Part shown: one piece after another, positions 35,554 to 43,210 of the stretch
How the letters are laid out: the number at the start of each line of letters is the position of its first letter
How positions within the stretch are numbered: position 1 is the stretch's first letter
Assembly: GCF_029223865.1 (NCBI RefSeq)
Contig: NZ_CP119520.1
Location: 5,456,001 to 5,520,000 of the forward strand
Length of the DNA: 64,000 nucleotides
From: Telluria mixta
Lineage (GTDB): Bacteria > Pseudomonadota > Gammaproteobacteria > Burkholderiales > Burkholderiaceae_D
Reading direction: 5' to 3'
Translations under genes and position numbers: made by a program
Notes under the pieces: generated by a model
Database searches by the model: none
What the model saw: only the letters and a program-made list of their open reading frames with translations
What the model was told of the DNA's origin: nothing

Positions 35554-36192
35554 ATGGTAAAGCTTGGATGGTTGGGCGGCGCACTATTGTGCGCGGGTTT
35601 GCTGGGATGTGCGTCGACGCCGGCGCCGGCGCTAGTAGATGGCGCGCTCGGCGCACTGGATATCGTCACGACGCCGGCGGCCACGCTGGAGACGGTCTGG
35701 CAGCCGCGCGCCGATGGCGTCATTGCGGTGGCGGGCAAGCCGTCCGGCTTCATCGCCACGCGCGACACGTACACGGACTATCGCCTGCACGTGGAATGGC
35801 GCTGGACGGGCAAGCCGGGCAACGGCGGCGTGCTGCTGCACGTGGCGTCCGGGCCGAAGGATGGCGTGTGGCCCTACAGTATCCAGGTGCAGACGAAGCA
35901 TGGGGCAGTCGGCGACCTGCTGCCGATGGCGGGTGCCACGTTCAACGAACCGCTGACGACGGCGCCGGGTGCCTACCCGCCGATCAAGGCGCATGTGACC
36001 GCGGACAGCGAACGCCCGCCCGGCGAGTGGAACAGCATGGACGTGCTGGTGCGCGGAGGCTGCATCGACGTGACGATCAACGGCGTCGCGCAGAACGCCG
36101 TCACGATCGCGCAGCCGGCGACGGGCCGCATCGGCTTCCAGCTCGAGGGTACGCCATATGAACTGCGCAACCTGCGCGTGGAACGGCTTTAA
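35554..36192 (+). CDS. DUF1080 (3-keto-disaccharide hydrolase-like) lipoprotein
   Basis: A 212-residue lipoprotein with lipobox LLGC early in the chain. The beta-sandwich body shows DUF1080 features: GFIATRDTYTDYRLHVEWRW, GNGGVLLHV, the WPYSIQVQ strand, GEWNSMDVLVRGGCIDVTIN and GRIGFQLEGTPYELRNLRVE. Members are laminarin-superfamily folds found in many glycan loci, and some act on 3-keto-glycosides; activity here is unknown. GAGGT lies six bases upstream of the ATG. Its last four bases overlap the convergent PL22-like gene. The promoter must sit inside or immediately next to the divergent esterase gene. Confidence 0.8.
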   Translation: MVKLGWLGGALLCAGLLGCASTPAPALVDGALGALDIVTTPAATLETVWQPRADGVIAVAGKPSGFIATRDTYTDYRLHVEWRWTGKPGNGGVLLHVASGPKDGVWPYSIQVQTKHGAVGDLLPMAGATFNEPLTTAPGAYPPIKAHVTADSERPPGEWNSMDVLVRGGCIDVTINGVAQNAVTIAQPATGRIGFQLEGTPYELRNLRVERL

Positions 36193-37529
36193 CGCTTGAG
36201 CCATGCTTCCGGCACCGGCACGATGCAGATGTTCAGCGTGCGGCCGTCCGCCGACAGCATGGCGGACTGGATCTCGATGCGCGTTCCGTCCGGGCTGAAC
36301 GTGGGATGAGGGTGGTCGGCGGCCGTCGTCTTGTGGCCTGTCGTCAGCAGCTTCATCTCGTGCGATGCGCGGTCGATCAGGTACAGGCTGCGGCTGAAAT
36401 CGTCGCCGACGGCGAAGCGGCCGTCGCTGGACCCGTGCACGTGCCAGAAGCCGCTGCCGGACGGGGTCTGTCCGACGATCTGCATCTGGCGCGTGCGCAG
36501 GTTGACGATGGCGAGGCCGCTCGGCTTTTCGCGCGTGCCCGTCTGGCCCCAGCCGTCGTCCTGGCCGGGATTCGCGCCGCCGACGTCCGTGGCCGGGCCG
36601 TCCACGGCCGACGCCGCGCCGGGGATCGCGCGGTGGCCCATGATGGCGAGGGCCACTTCGTCCCTGCCGATCACCGCTTCGTGCGTCACCCATTCGTACG
36701 GCGCTTCCGGGTACAGCGGACGCAGGCCGCTGCCGTCCGCCTTCACCGTCCACGTGCGCTGCGGCGATTTGCCGCCCGTCTCCCAGCAGAACACGATCTC
36801 GCCCGGGTTCCAAAGATTCGCCTGGATGTGGCCGACCTGGAACGGCACGGACACGACGTGGCGCACCTCGCCCGTGCGCAGGTTCACACGCGCGATGCCG
36901 GCCGGACCGGCGCCCATCTTGCGCGGACCGGACGCGGGCTCCAGCTTCGTGCCCGGCGCCAGGTGGCGCGCCGACTCGTGCGGGCCGACGCGCACGTACA
37001 GCCATTCCTCGTCGGCGTCCAGCGCCGTGTCGCCATACGCTTCCATCGAGGCCGGCAGGGTTGCTGCCACGCGCTGGTAGCTGGCCGCCTCGCGCATGCG
37101 GCCGGCCGCGCTGTCCGCGAGCACGCGCGCGAGATCGACTTCGACCACCTGCCGGTCGTCGCCCGCGCGGCGCAGGAAAACGAGCTTCATCGACTTGCGG
37201 GCCGCGTTCAGCATGCCTTCGTAGCCACCTTCCGTGACCTGCACGATATCGCCCGTCTTTTCGTTGACGGCCATCGCTTCGTTGCCGGCCAGGCGGGAGC
37301 GGAAGATCAGCCACTGGCCGTCCGCCGTCCACTGCGGGTGCGTCTGGTAGATCTTCGAATCGCCGTGCGGGCGGCTCGTCAGGAACGTCAGGCGGGTGCC
37401 GGTGACGGGATCGACGACTTCCTTGCGTTCGGACGGGAAGCGCTGGCCGATGGCGGCGGTGGCGTCGAAGGCGGCGAGTAATGTGCAGCAGAATGTGCAA
37501 CTAAGCGTCAATACGGACAGTATGCGCAT
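36189..37529 (-). CDS. PL22-like oligogalacturonate lyase (beta-propeller), exported
   Basis: A 446-residue protein with a signal peptide (ending near DATA) and a seven-bladed propeller of TolB/WD-like strands. The N-terminus (FPSERKEVVDPVTGTRLTFL, then YQTHPQWTADGQWLIFRS) and the C-terminal HVHGSSDGRFAVGD and HPHPTFSPDGTRIE resemble oligogalacturonate lyases, which use a His-rich metal site to split oligouronides by beta-elimination. A different propeller lyase family is possible, and several blades are divergent. AGGAG seven bases upstream supports the ATG. It is divergent from the tandem acetylesterase gene. It would act in the periplasm, unlike classical cytoplasmic PL22 enzymes. Confidence 0.72.
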   Translation of the reverse strand: MRILSVLTLSCTFCCTLLAAFDATAAIGQRFPSERKEVVDPVTGTRLTFLTSRPHGDSKIYQTHPQWTADGQWLIFRSRLAGNEAMAVNEKTGDIVQVTEGGYEGMLNAARKSMKLVFLRRAGDDRQVVEVDLARVLADSAAGRMREAASYQRVAATLPASMEAYGDTALDADEEWLYVRVGPHESARHLAPGTKLEPASGPRKMGAGPAGIARVNLRTGEVRHVVSVPFQVGHIQANLWNPGEIVFCWETGGKSPQRTWTVKADGSGLRPLYPEAPYEWVTHEAVIGRDEVALAIMGHRAIPGAASAVDGPATDVGGANPGQDDGWGQTGTREKPSGLAIVNLRTRQMQIVGQTPSGSGFWHVHGSSDGRFAVGDDFSRSLYLIDRASHEMKLLTTGHKTTAADHPHPTFSPDGTRIEIQSAMLSADGRTLNICIVPVPEAWLKR

Positions 37530-37552
37530 GGGCGGTCTCCTGTTTTTAGAAT

Positions 37553-37593
37553 CCGATCATTGTTGCAGCGGCGGCCGCGCACAACCGATCATT
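37553..37593. promoter_or_regulatory. Direct repeats in the PL22/CE12 divergent promoter
   Basis: CCGATCATT occurs at 37553-37561 and again at 37585-37593, 32 bases apart (about three helical turns). The second copy is part of CAACCGATC, which shares CAACCGAT with candidate rha operator 1. Possible regulator sites; speculative. Confidence 0.4.
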
Positions 37594-37683
37594 TTCCTGA
37601 TTCTTTGGATGGACCAGTTTTGACACTGAACGGCGGGGGCATAGAATGCAACGCAGAACAGAACAACGAACCGGAATACCGCC

Positions 37684-39366
37684 ATGCCGCTGCTCTCCAT
37701 CCTGCTCCGCACCGCCGCGCTGATCGTGTTGACCATCGTTGGCGCCCACGCCCAGCCGCTGCCCGCCGCCGTCAATACCGACCCGGCCCGCGCCCAGGTC
37801 ACGCTGCCGGAACCCGCGAACCCGGCGCTGCCGTCGCTGATCCTGATCGGCGATTCGACCGTCCGCAACGGCCGCGACGACGGCCAGGGCAAGGGTGCGG
37901 CGGGCCAGTGGGGATGGGGCAATCCGGTGGCCGCGTGGTTCGATCCCGCCAGGGTCAACGTCGTCAACCGTGCCGTCGGCGGCCTCTCGAGCCGCACGTA
38001 CATCACGAGCGGCCACTGGGAGCGCACGCTGGCTTTCGTGAAGCGCGGCGACATCGTCGTCATGCAGTTCGGTCACAACGACGCCAGCGCCGTCAACGAC
38101 ACGAGCCGCGCACGGGGGACGATCCGCGGCATCGGCGACGAGACGGAGGAGATCGACAACCTGCTCACCCACAAGCACGAGACCGTGCACACGTACGGCT
38201 GGTACCTGCGCCGGTTCGTCGCCGACATCCGCGCGAAAGGCGCCACGCCCGTGATCTGCTCGCCGATCCCGCACAAGCAGTGGGACGCTGCGGGCCACGC
38301 GAAGCGCGACCGCGACACGTACGGCGGCTGGGCCGCGGCGGTCGCAAAGGCGGAAGGCGTCGGCTTCATCGACCTGAACGAGGGCATCGCGCGCCGCTAC
38401 GATGCGCTCGGCCATGACGCCGTCGTGCAGCTGTTCCCGCAGACGACGCCGGACGAGCACACGCACACCAACTGGGCCGGCGCCGTGCTGAATGCGCAGG
38501 TGGCCGTCGAGGGCCTGAAAGCGCTGGGCGATCCGCGCATCGCCGCCTGGCTGAAGCCGCAGGCGCCCGTCGATCCGCGGCCGCCGATGCGCGAGGACGA
38601 CCGTCCCGTCGTCGATGCGCGTACGGTACGCGACGAGGCACCGCGCGACGCGAACCTGCCGACCTTGTACCTCGTCGGCGATTCGACGGTGAAGAGCGGC
38701 GGCGTGAACGGCGCCATCGGCTGGGGCGAACGCATCGCGCCGTACTTCGATGCCCGCAAGATCAACGTGGTGAACGCCGCGATCGGCGGCCGCAGCAGCC
38801 GCACGTATTTCACGGAAGGCCGCTGGGACAAGGTGCGCGACCAGTTGAAGCGCGGCGACGTCGTGGTGATCCAGTTCGGCCACAACGATGGCGGCCGCAT
38901 CGGCGACCCCGCGATGAAGAACCGCGCGTCGGCGCCCGGCACCGGTCCGGAGACCGTGGAAGACACCCGCCCGGACGGTACGAAGGAACAGGTACACAGT
39001 TTCGGCTGGTACATGGCCCGTTACGCGGAGGATGCGAAGGCGAAGGGCGCCACCGTGGTCCTCGTCGCGCCCGTGCCGCACCGCGACCGGTGGCAGGATG
39101 GCCGCGACTTCGCGACGTTCGCCGACTGGGACCGCCAGGTGGCCGAGGCCAATGGCGTACTGTTCATGGACCTGACCCTTCTTGTCTCGGAAGGATACAG
39201 GCGCATCGGCGTGGACAAGGTGAACACGCTGTTCGCCGATGCGCGCACGCATACGAATGCGGCGGGCGCCGAGTTCAACGCGGAGCGTGTCGTGGCCGGC
39301 CTGAAGGCGCTGCCGGGCAATCCGCTGGGACCATACTTCGCCGACCGGGCGCTGGCGTCGCAATGA
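37684..39366 (+). CDS. Tandem two-domain CE12 rhamnogalacturonan acetylesterase
   Basis: A 560-residue exported protein (signal peptide ending at AHAQ) made of two SGNH-hydrolase domains joined by a Pro/Asp-rich linker near residues 295-320. Domain 1 has LILIGDSTVRNG (Ser58), GGLSSRTY, QFGHNDAS and DEHTHTN. Domain 2 has LYLVGDSTVKSG (Ser334), GGRSSRTY, QFGHNDGG and DARTHTN. Both keep the Ser, Gly, Asn and Asp-x-x-His set, so both look active. CE12 enzymes remove acetyl groups from rhamnogalacturonan galacturonate, allowing lyases to act; usual members have one domain of about 230-270 residues. Its stop overlaps the next gene by four bases. Confidence 0.9.
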   Translation: MPLLSILLRTAALIVLTIVGAHAQPLPAAVNTDPARAQVTLPEPANPALPSLILIGDSTVRNGRDDGQGKGAAGQWGWGNPVAAWFDPARVNVVNRAVGGLSSRTYITSGHWERTLAFVKRGDIVVMQFGHNDASAVNDTSRARGTIRGIGDETEEIDNLLTHKHETVHTYGWYLRRFVADIRAKGATPVICSPIPHKQWDAAGHAKRDRDTYGGWAAAVAKAEGVGFIDLNEGIARRYDALGHDAVVQLFPQTTPDEHTHTNWAGAVLNAQVAVEGLKALGDPRIAAWLKPQAPVDPRPPMREDDRPVVDARTVRDEAPRDANLPTLYLVGDSTVKSGGVNGAIGWGERIAPYFDARKINVVNAAIGGRSSRTYFTEGRWDKVRDQLKRGDVVVIQFGHNDGGRIGDPAMKNRASAPGTGPETVEDTRPDGTKEQVHSFGWYMARYAEDAKAKGATVVLVAPVPHRDRWQDGRDFATFADWDRQVAEANGVLFMDLTLLVSEGYRRIGVDKVNTLFADARTHTNAAGAEFNAERVVAGLKALPGNPLGPYFADRALASQ

Positions 39367-40046
39367 GGCTCCTGCCACTGCTCCTGATTGCGCTGGCCGG
39401 TGCAGCGCAGGCCGACGAGTGTACCGCGTGGGGCCGCCCCGGTGCGGTGCTGTTCCAGGACGATTTCTCCGGACCGCAGACGGGCTGGGTGGTCGAGTAT
39501 GCGCGCAAGCCGGGCAATGTCGTCGAGAACCGCGACGGGCGGCTGCTGATGGACGTGGACGGCGGTGCCACCGTGTGGCTGGATCGGCCGCTGACCGGCA
39601 ACGTGCAGATCAGCTTTATGCGCCGCGTGATCGTGGACGGCGGGAAGAATGACCGGCTGTCCGACCTGAACGTGTTCTGGATGGCGCGCGATCCGAAACG
39701 CGCCGACCTGTTCACGCGCAGCGGCAAGTTCGAAGACTACGACGACCTCACGCTGTACTACGTGGGCATCGGCGGCAACCGCAACACGACGACGCGCCTG
39801 CGCCGCTATGGCGACGGCGTCCGGGCCCTGATCGCCGAATACACCGACGGCGCGCACCTCTTGGCCCCGAACCGCGACTATCGCATCGAGGTCGCGGTCT
39901 ACGAAGGCTGCACGCGCGTGCGCGTGGACGGCAATACCTGGTTCACGTACCGCGACCCGCGCCCGCTGAGGAGCGGCTGGTTCGGCCTGCGCACGACATG
40001 GTCGCGCCAGACGGTGGACGATCTGAAAATACAACGACTCGACTGA
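39363..40046 (+). CDS. DUF6250-like secreted beta-sandwich protein, function unknown
   Basis: A 227-residue exported protein (signal peptide MRLLPLLLIALAGAAQA). The body is a concanavalin-like beta-sandwich by appearance: VLFQDDFSGPQTGWVVEY at the start, WLDRPLTGNVQISFMRRV, LNVFWMARDP, YYVGIGGNRNTTTRLRRY and GWFGLRTTWSRQTVDDLKI at the end. It resembles the DUF6250 family, recalled from memory and unchecked. Such proteins occur in pectin loci, and several invariant-looking Asp, Tyr and Arg residues could form an active site. The ATG overlaps the acetylesterase stop (ATGA), so it is made together with a rhamnogalacturonan-specific enzyme. It may bind or cleave the backbone, but no activity can be assigned from sequence. 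Confidence 0.75.
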   Translation: MRLLPLLLIALAGAAQADECTAWGRPGAVLFQDDFSGPQTGWVVEYARKPGNVVENRDGRLLMDVDGGATVWLDRPLTGNVQISFMRRVIVDGGKNDRLSDLNVFWMARDPKRADLFTRSGKFEDYDDLTLYYVGIGGNRNTTTRLRRYGDGVRALIAEYTDGAHLLAPNRDYRIEVAVYEGCTRVRVDGNTWFTYRDPRPLRSGWFGLRTTWSRQTVDDLKIQRLD

Positions 40047-40058
40047 CAGGAGACATGC

Positions 40059-41465
40059 TTGAAGAACCGTTTGAAGCCATGCGTCGCAGGGGCACTGGCT
40101 GCGTGCGCGCTGTCCGCATCCGCCCAGCAGGCGCCGGCCCCGCAGGAAAAGGGCCCGGCCGCGGCCGACGCCATGCTGCACGCGCTGGATGTGCATTACC
40201 CGACGCCCTACCGCGCGATGGATGCGGCCGAGGTCAAGGCCGTGCTGGACCGCGTGTTCGATTACCTGGACAAGGCGACGCCGGCCGAGGTGATCGACCA
40301 GCGCACGGGCGCGCCCATCGCCGACCTGGCGAAGCCGGATCCGAACGCCGTGCTGAAGCCGGGCGACTTCCGCCTGACCAGCTATGAATGGGGCGTCACC
40401 TACACGGGCATGCTGGCCGCGGGCGCCGCCACGGGCGACCGCCGCTACACGGACTACGCGATCAGGCGCCACGAGCTGCTGGCGCGGCTGACGAAGACCT
40501 GGCTCCCCGTCGTCCAGGCGGACCGCGAGCATGCCGCCGCCCCCATCAAGAGCTTCCTGAACCCGCATGCGCTGGACGATGCCGGCGCGCTGTGCCAGAG
40601 CTTCCTGAAGGCGAAGCTGGAGGGATCGCCGGTCGATTACTCGCAGATGATTCCGATCTGCGGCGACTTCGTCACGAAAAAGGAATACCGGCTGAAGGAC
40701 GGCACGCTGGCGCGGGGCGGTCCGGACGGCCGCGGCGGCGTGAAAATGCGGCCGCTGCCGGACACGCTGTGGCTGGACGACATGTTCATGGGCGTGCCCA
40801 CGATCGCGTGGCTGGGCAAGGCGACGGGCGACACGCGCCATTACGACGACGCGGCGCGCCAGGTGCTGCAGTTCTCGAAGCGCATGTTCAACCGGAGTCT
40901 CGGCATCTACATGCACGGCTACGTCGAAGGCTCGCGCGACCATCCGGAGATGCATTGGGCGCGGGCGAACGGCTGGGCGGTGATGGCCATGGTCGAGGTG
41001 CTGGAAGTGCTGCCGAAGACGCACAAGGATTACAAGGCCGTGCTGGAACAGCTGCGCGCACACGTCAAGGGCCTCGCCGGCTACCAGACGAAGGACGGCT
41101 TCTGGCACCAGCTCATCGACCGCAACGACACGTACCAGGAGACGTCCGCCACCGCGATCTACACGTACGCCATCGCACGTGCCGTCAACCGCGGCTATGT
41201 CGACGCGCAGGCCTACGGTCCGATGGCCAACCTCGCGTGGAATGCCGTCGCGAGCAAGGTGCAGCCGAACGGGCAGATCGAAGGGATTTGCGTCGGCACG
41301 GGGATGGCGTTCGATCCCGCGTTCTATGCGTACCGGCCGACGAGCGTGAAGGCGGCGCACGGGTACGGGCCGACCCTGCTGGCGGGGGCGGAGATCATCG
41401 CGATGAACCGCAAGTTCAAGTTCGGCCTGAACGACAGCGGGTTGATGTACCAGGGCGTGCGTTGA
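40059..41465 (+). CDS. Second GH105/GH88-like unsaturated glycuronyl hydrolase, exported
   Basis: A 468-residue (alpha/alpha)6-barrel protein. The start is TTG at 40059: AGGAG lies six bases upstream and this frame gives a signal peptide (KPCVAGALAACALSASAQ); the ATG at 40055 is out of frame and encodes no known protein. Family features are YEWGVTYTGMLAAGAATGD, DTLWLDDMFMGVPTIAWLG with the probable catalytic Asp near 240, MHWARANGWAVMAMVEVL and a C-terminal YGPTLLAGAEIIAMN. It is only distantly like the GH105 at 33 kb, and two Cys residues in its insert (CQSFL, ICGDF) could form a disulfide. It may remove the unsaturated uronic acid from a different oligosaccharide. Confidence 0.88.
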   Translation: MKNRLKPCVAGALAACALSASAQQAPAPQEKGPAAADAMLHALDVHYPTPYRAMDAAEVKAVLDRVFDYLDKATPAEVIDQRTGAPIADLAKPDPNAVLKPGDFRLTSYEWGVTYTGMLAAGAATGDRRYTDYAIRRHELLARLTKTWLPVVQADREHAAAPIKSFLNPHALDDAGALCQSFLKAKLEGSPVDYSQMIPICGDFVTKKEYRLKDGTLARGGPDGRGGVKMRPLPDTLWLDDMFMGVPTIAWLGKATGDTRHYDDAARQVLQFSKRMFNRSLGIYMHGYVEGSRDHPEMHWARANGWAVMAMVEVLEVLPKTHKDYKAVLEQLRAHVKGLAGYQTKDGFWHQLIDRNDTYQETSATAIYTYAIARAVNRGYVDAQAYGPMANLAWNAVASKVQPNGQIEGICVGTGMAFDPAFYAYRPTSVKAAHGYGPTLLAGAEIIAMNRKFKFGLNDSGLMYQGVR

Positions 41466-41466
41466 C

Positions 41467-42285
41467 TCAGACCTCGATCACGAGATCTTCCCGGAACGCC
41501 GCCTGCTCGCCCTTGTTCGCATAGCCGAGCGGATTCGCGACCACCCGGCAGCGCCAGCCCGTGCCTTCGACGACGTAGTCGTTCGCACAATGCAGGTGGC
41601 CGTGCATCCACACGTCGGCGAACGGCAGCAGGTCGTCCAGCGCATTGCAGAACCCCGCCGTGCCGGGCGAGATGCCGTAGCGCGGGTCGGCGCTGCGCAG
41701 GGTCGGGGCGTAGTGGGTGACGGCGACGGTGGTGCCGTCGAACGGCGTGGCGAGTGCGTCGCGCAGCCACGCCTGGCAGGCGAACGACAGTTCGCGCTGG
41801 CCTTCCGCCAGCAGCGGCACGCCATCGACGAGCGTCGTGTTCCCGCTCAGGTAATAATTCGCGGCGCGGAACGCCTTTTCGCGCTGCTTGAGCTGGCGGC
41901 CGATGTCGGTCTCGCTCACGGCCAGCGCGTCGAAGTCGGCCCACAAGGTCGTGCCGATGAAGCGGACGTCGCCGATGGTGACGATCTCGCGGTCGAGCCA
42001 TGTGATGTCCAGCGCGGCGCAGGTCGCGCGCAGGCGTGCCTGCGTGGCGTCGAACTCGAGGCCGTCGAATTCGTGGTTGCCCGGGACGTACAGCACACGG
42101 GCAGGAGCGCCCGTGGCGGATGGGGCGAAGCGCCCGAGGCCGAAGTCGTCGGTGTCCAGGCGCGAGCGGGCCTGGTACGACCCGATGTCGCCGGCAAGGA
42201 CGACGACGTCCGTGTCGGCGAAGATGGTCGGCTGGAACCCGGGATCGCGTTCGAGGTGAAGGTCGGAAAAGAGCTGGATACGCAT
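41467..42285 (-). CDS. Calcineurin-like metallophosphoesterase
   Basis: A 272-residue predicted cytoplasmic phosphoesterase with the full binuclear-metal motif set: FSDLHLERD at the N-terminus, VVLAGDIGS, YVPGNHEFDG, AVTHYAP and MHGHLHCANDY. It lacks a signal peptide. Members cleave varied phosphodiesters or monoesters, so the substrate is unknown. The ATG at 42285 gives the expected start just before the first motif (MRIQLFSDLHLE); the ribosome binding site is weak. It converges on the second GH105 gene and is probably unrelated to the pectin locus. Confidence 0.88.
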   Translation of the reverse strand: MRIQLFSDLHLERDPGFQPTIFADTDVVVLAGDIGSYQARSRLDTDDFGLGRFAPSATGAPARVLYVPGNHEFDGLEFDATQARLRATCAALDITWLDREIVTIGDVRFIGTTLWADFDALAVSETDIGRQLKQREKAFRAANYYLSGNTTLVDGVPLLAEGQRELSFACQAWLRDALATPFDGTTVAVTHYAPTLRSADPRYGISPGTAGFCNALDDLLPFADVWMHGHLHCANDYVVEGTGWRCRVVANPLGYANKGEQAAFREDLVIEV

Positions 42286-42329
42286 CCAGCCAGTATACAG
42301 CCTCCTGCCGGGACCCCGGGGACGGGTGC

Positions 42330-42737
42330 TTACTTGCCGGCTTCCTGCAGCTTTTCGCCGGCGCGCTCCAGGCCGCGGCCCGTGGCGGCGGTCGCGTCTT
42401 TCGCGCCTTCCTTCACGTCGTGCGCGGCTTCTTTCGAGTCCTGGCGCACTTCGGCGCCGGCCTGCTGCATCTTGTCGCCCGCACGGTCGGCGGCCGCCTT
42501 GACGTTCTCGTTGGCCTCGTGCGCGGCTTCCTTCGCGTTCGCGCCGGCCTGCTGGGCAGCGGCGTTGGCGTTGGCGGCAGCTTCCTTCGACTCGGCCGCG
42601 GCCTTGGCGCCCGCGTCGTCGATGGCCTTGCCGGCCTCCTGCGCCGGACCCATGCCGTTCTTGTCCTCGGCTTTGTGGCAACCCGTGACAAGCACGGCGA
42701 CAGCAAGCATGATGCTCGAAATGGTGGTGGCTTTCAT
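42330..42737 (-). CDS. Ala-rich helical lipoprotein, function unknown
   Basis: A 135-residue lipoprotein (lipobox LVTGC) whose mature part is almost entirely Ala, Lys, Glu, Gln and Asp with a repeating helical pattern (for example ESKEAAANANAAAQQAGANA, DKMQQAGAEVRQDSKEAAH). This suggests a long amphipathic helix, as in apolipoprotein- or LEA-like stress proteins. No family is recognised. AGGAG six bases before the ATG supports the start. It lies 44 bases upstream of the phosphoesterase gene on the same strand. Confidence 0.72.
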   Translation of the reverse strand: MKATTISSIMLAVAVLVTGCHKAEDKNGMGPAQEAGKAIDDAGAKAAAESKEAAANANAAAQQAGANAKEAAHEANENVKAAADRAGDKMQQAGAEVRQDSKEAAHDVKEGAKDATAATGRGLERAGEKLQEAGK

Positions 42738-42828
42738 AATGTTCTCCTAGTAAGAAGTTGTCACTTAGATTACACAATTTCGCAAGGATGCGGCGTACGA
42801 TACGGCTGGGCCAGACAAGGAGCGGGAA

Positions 42829-43209
42829 ATGAGCGACACGAACACACAGAAAGAAACGGCAATGGACTTCCTTCGGTTGACCGCGCGCGGCCAGGTCGAC
42901 GACGCGTTCGCGCGTTACGCGGCGCCGGGTTTCCGCCACCACAATCCGCATTTCGCGGCCGATGCGGCGACCCTGCAGGCGGCCATGAAGGAGAACGCGG
43001 GACGGTTCCCGCACATGGTGTTCGAGGTGCAGCGCGCGCTCTGCGACGGCCCGCTGGTGGCCGTGCATTCGCGCGCGGTACTGGAGGAAGGGGGAGCGGA
43101 ACTGGCGATCGTCCACATCCTGCGTTTCGAGGACGGACGGATCGCGGAGATGTGGGACATCGCCCAGGCGGCGCCCGTCCCGATGGCGAACCGGGACGGG
43201 ATGTTCTAG
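42829..43209 (+). CDS. SnoaL-like / NTF2-fold protein
   Basis: A 126-residue single-domain alpha+beta-barrel protein of the SnoaL-like polyketide-cyclase group. Features are AMDFLRLTARGQVDDAFARY, GFRHHNPHF, GPLVAVHSRAVLEEGG and the closing IVHILRFEDGRIAEMWDI. It is often annotated as a nuclear transport factor 2 family protein; catalytic activity is uncertain. AAGGAG precedes the ATG. It sits alone between the Ala-rich lipoprotein gene (divergent) and the purine permease gene (convergent, one-base gap). Confidence 0.85.
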   Translation: MSDTNTQKETAMDFLRLTARGQVDDAFARYAAPGFRHHNPHFAADAATLQAAMKENAGRFPHMVFEVQRALCDGPLVAVHSRAVLEEGGAELAIVHILRFEDGRIAEMWDIAQAAPVPMANRDGMF

Positions 43210-43210
43210 T

